From: Candidatus Parcubacteria bacterium
Lineage (GTDB): Bacteria > Patescibacteriota > Patescibacteriia > Patescibacteriales > Patescibacteriaceae
Direction: 5' to 3'
Assembly: GCA_023459655.1 (NCBI GenBank)
Contig: JAEWTE010000009.1
Span: 1 to 6,484, forward strand
Length of the DNA: 6,484 nt
Both the position numbers and the translations under genes were made by a program. The notes beneath the pieces were generated by a model. It saw only the letters and a program-made list of their open reading frames with translations, did no database searches and had not been told where the DNA came from. How positions within the stretch are numbered: the stretch's first letter is position 1; each line of letters starts with the position of its first letter. This document shows, piece after piece, positions 5,179 through 6,484 of the stretch.

Positions 5179-5508
5179 ATGGAATTTAGTGATTACCAAA
5201 AGAAAAGTCATCAGACAGCGGTTTATCCGGTTATTGGCCAGGGTTTTGTTTATCCAGCCTTGGGTTTAGCTGGTGAAAGCGGTGAAGTTGTCGAGAAGGT
5301 TAAAAAGATTTTTCGAGATCAGCAGGGTATTGTTAATGATGAACAACGTCAAGCAATTGCCAAAGAACTGGGGGATGTTTTATGGTATTTAGCTCAGTTG
5401 GCGACCGAGTTTGAGTTGGATCTTAATTTGATTGCTGAAGATAATTTAATCAAATTATTATCTCGTCAACAGCGTGGTCAATTACATGGCAGTGGTGATA
5501 ATCGGTAA
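5179..5508 (+). CDS. MazG-like nucleoside triphosphate pyrophosphohydrolase
   Basis: The 109-residue all-alpha protein shows the family's metal-binding motifs: E33-x-x-E36 in GLAGESGEVVEKVKK (29-43) and E63-x-x-D66 in KELGDVLWYLAQLA (62-75), 26 residues apart. It ends with LLSRQQRGQLHGSGDNR (93-109), the RG...GSGDNR tail common in single-domain MazG-like proteins. The enzyme cleaves NTPs or dNTPs to the monophosphate and PPi, usually as a dimer or tetramer in the cytoplasm, and is thought to clear damaged or surplus nucleotides. Length is normal for the single-domain type. The ATG lies six bases after the previous stop, with no SD; translational coupling is likely. It is the last gene of the cluster. 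Confidence 0.88.
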   Translation: MEFSDYQKKSHQTAVYPVIGQGFVYPALGLAGESGEVVEKVKKIFRDQQGIVNDEQRQAIAKELGDVLWYLAQLATEFELDLNLIAEDNLIKLLSRQQRGQLHGSGDNR

Positions 5509-5522
5509 AATACTTTATTTTA

Positions 5523-5551
5523 TTGACTAGCAAGAATGCTTTTGCTATAAT
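5523..5551 (+). promoter_or_regulatory. Near-consensus promoter with no gene behind it
   Basis: TTGACT (5523-5528) and a perfect TATAAT (5546-5551) are separated by the ideal 17 bases, and TGC directly before the -10 box adds an extended element. This is the best promoter match in the window. Transcription would start near 5558, yet a terminator ends at 5615 and the next gene is on the other strand. Confidence 0.65.
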
Positions 5552-5557
5552 TTAATT

Positions 5558-5615
5558 ATCAAGCTTTATTGTTGAATGTCGCACAAACAGAAGGCGCCCA
5601 TTGTGGGCGTTTTTT
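5558..5615 (+). ncRNA. Candidate small RNA of about 58 nt
   Basis: This is the span between the predicted start of transcription after the near-consensus promoter and the end of the intrinsic terminator. The first half is unstructured apart from a weak TCAA (5559-5562)/TTGA (5572-5575) pairing; the second half is the terminator stem. An ATG at 5576 opens about 34 codons that run through both terminators, but it has no SD, so a peptide is unlikely. No known RNA family is recognised. It may instead be a leftover promoter of a lost gene. Confidence 0.35.
5595..5615 (+). terminator. Intrinsic terminator downstream of the MazG-like gene
   Basis: CGCCCA (5595-5600) pairs with TGGGCG (5604-5609) around a TTG loop and is followed by six Ts (5610-5615). 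It is a textbook plus-strand terminator. It would end both the 3286-5508 cluster transcript and any short RNA made from the promoter just upstream. Confidence 0.85.
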
Positions 5616-5619
5616 GTTT

Positions 5620-5652
5620 AATAAAAACAGCCCCAAAGGAGCTGTTTTTATT
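5620..5652. terminator. Bidirectional terminator between convergent genes
   Basis: AATAAAAACAGC (5620-5631) and GCTGTTTTTATT (5641-5652) form a perfect 12-bp inverted repeat with a 9-base spacer. Read on either strand, the GC part of the stem is followed by a T-rich arm, so it can stop RNase J transcription from the right and act as a backup stop for the cluster from the left. Confidence 0.8.
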
Positions 5653-5669
5653 GTTTAGTCTATATATTC

Positions 5670-6484
5670 TTAGACTTTAATTACAACTGGTAAAACCATT
5701 GGTCGTCGTTTGGTTTTATTAAATAAGAATTGACTGACATCAGCCCGAATTTTATTTTTTAATTGGTCATCGTCACCAAAACCTTTACCACTAATTGGAC
5801 TAGCTAAAAAATCAGTTTCTTTAACTATTTTTTTAATTCTCATTCTCGTGTCTTGAATTAAATCTTTATTATCTTTCATATAGATAAAACCACGAGAAAT
5901 AATATCGGGATTGCCGATTGGATCACCGGTTTTAGAATCAACCGTGGCAATAACCACGATCATGCCATCTTCGGCCATAGTTTTACGATCGCGTAAGACG
6001 ATATCGGAAACATCACCGACCCCTAGACCATCAACCATGATATAGTCGGTTAAAACCTTTTCTTTGTTTAATTGTCCAATAATTTCTTGGCCATTTTTTT
6101 GGAAACTGACTACTTGGCCATTATCAGCTACAAAGATATTATTAGAGGGGATGCCAACTTGTTGAGCTAGTTCAGCGTGTGCTTGAAGCATGTAATGATT
6201 GCCTTCAATCGGCATAAAATATTTTGGCTTGAGTAAGCGCATCATCAACTTTAAGTCCTCTTGTTTAGCATGTCCACCAGCGTGCACATCCATCATCTCG
6301 TAATGGATTACCTTACCACCTTGGCGAACAATTTGGTCTTTGAGACCTTGAATACTTCGCTCATTACCAGGAATAACTGATGATGAAAAAACAATCGTAT
6401 CACCTGGTTTTAATCTGACCGTACGATGTTCATTATTGACTACGCGCATTAAGAAAGCGTTATTTTCACCCTGAGCACCAGTGC
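5670..6484 (-). CDS. rnj: Ribonuclease J, C-terminal half (runs off the right edge)
   Basis: RNase J is a metallo-beta-lactamase/beta-CASP nuclease with endo- and 5'-3' exonuclease activity on RNA, central to mRNA decay and rRNA maturation where RNase E is absent. The frame stays open to the window end, so about 270 C-terminal residues of an expected 550 or more are visible; the first ATG at 6447-6449 is internal. Read from the edge, the product shows TGAQGE (usually TGSQGE), PGDTIVFSSSVIPGNE, motif B in DVHAGGHA, then MPIEGNHYML where most RNase J have PxHGEYR, so the motif C zinc-ligand His is replaced by Glu (codon at 6204-6206). Next come DGLGVGDVSDIVLRDR, GNPDIISRGFIY and the usual end TKRRPMVLPVVIKV. 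The C-terminus is complete. The gene faces the cluster and shares the bidirectional terminator. Confidence 0.93.
   Translation of the reverse strand, partial: TGAQGENNAFLMRVVNNEHRTVRLKPGDTIVFSSSVIPGNERSIQGLKDQIVRQGGKVIHYEMMDVHAGGHAKQEDLKLMMRLLKPKYFMPIEGNHYMLQAHAELAQQVGIPSNNIFVADNGQVVSFQKNGQEIIGQLNKEKVLTDYIMVDGLGVGDVSDIVLRDRKTMAEDGMIVVIATVDSKTGDPIGNPDIISRGFIYMKDNKDLIQDTRMRIKKIVKETDFLASPISGKGFGDDDQLKNKIRADVSQFLFNKTKRRPMVLPVVIKV

Noticed and set aside
280..5508. Recoding of UGA, as in some CPR lineages, suggested by the absence of TGA stops
   Set aside because: The long genes contain no in-frame TGA, and Gly and Trp are coded normally. A handful of TAA/TAG stops is too small a sample.
5657..5676. 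Small hairpin AGTCTA/TAGACT spanning the RNase J stop codon
   Set aside because: Six AT-rich pairs with an eight-base loop and no U-tract; likely chance beside the clear bidirectional terminator.
5576..5680. About 34-codon frame starting with ATG after the near-consensus promoter
   Set aside because: It has no SD site, runs through two terminators and ends inside the antisense end of the RNase J gene.
1..6484. CRISPR array, insertion sequence, tRNA or rRNA
   Set aside because: No spaced direct repeats, transposase-like frame with terminal repeats, cloverleaf or conserved rRNA segments were seen on either strand.

Overview
The window looks like a piece of a bacterial genome from the Candidate Phyla Radiation (Patescibacteria). 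This is inferred from several things together: a compact AT-rich gene string with only a few bases between genes, mostly without Shine-Dalgarno (SD) sites; a small hydrolase of the DUF45 (SprT/YgjP-like) type; a deoxyribosyltransferase-like protein of a kind I associate with these genomes; and an RNase J with a variant active-site motif. No taxonomic marker gene is present. All visible stops are TAA or TAG, and the long genes read through in the standard code.

Layout. Bases 1-279 hold no supportable gene, but they are rich in structure: a terminator-like hairpin, two adjacent stem-loops, an inverted-repeat cluster with a perfect 12-bp palindrome, a sigma70-type promoter and a stem-loop at the predicted transcript start. 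They lead into a small predicted lipoprotein of unknown function (280-729), whose codon use differs from the right-hand genes. A 20-codon mini-ORF with a good SD site (779-841) then runs straight through an intrinsic terminator. Next is hppA (1004-3175), a complete membrane ion-pumping pyrophosphatase with its own candidate promoter, strong SD site and terminator.

An extended -10 promoter near 3250 probably starts a second transcript: a HIT-family protein, a DUF45-type hydrolase that appears split and truncated, a nucleoside 2-deoxyribosyltransferase-like protein, a PF06695-type small membrane protein, and a MazG-like nucleotide pyrophosphohydrolase (3286-5508). After it come a near-consensus promoter and a terminator with almost nothing between them (5523-5615, a possible ~58-nt RNA), then a bidirectional terminator. 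The convergent 3' part of an RNase J gene (minus strand, 5670-6484) runs off the right edge.

How the genes may fit together: several products act on nucleotides or pyrophosphate. The MazG-like enzyme would release PPi, which the membrane pyrophosphatase could use to pump ions; the HIT and deoxyribosyltransferase-like proteins are plausible nucleotide-handling enzymes. This is an inference from families and adjacency, not shown by the sequence. No CRISPR array, insertion sequence, rRNA or tRNA was recognised.
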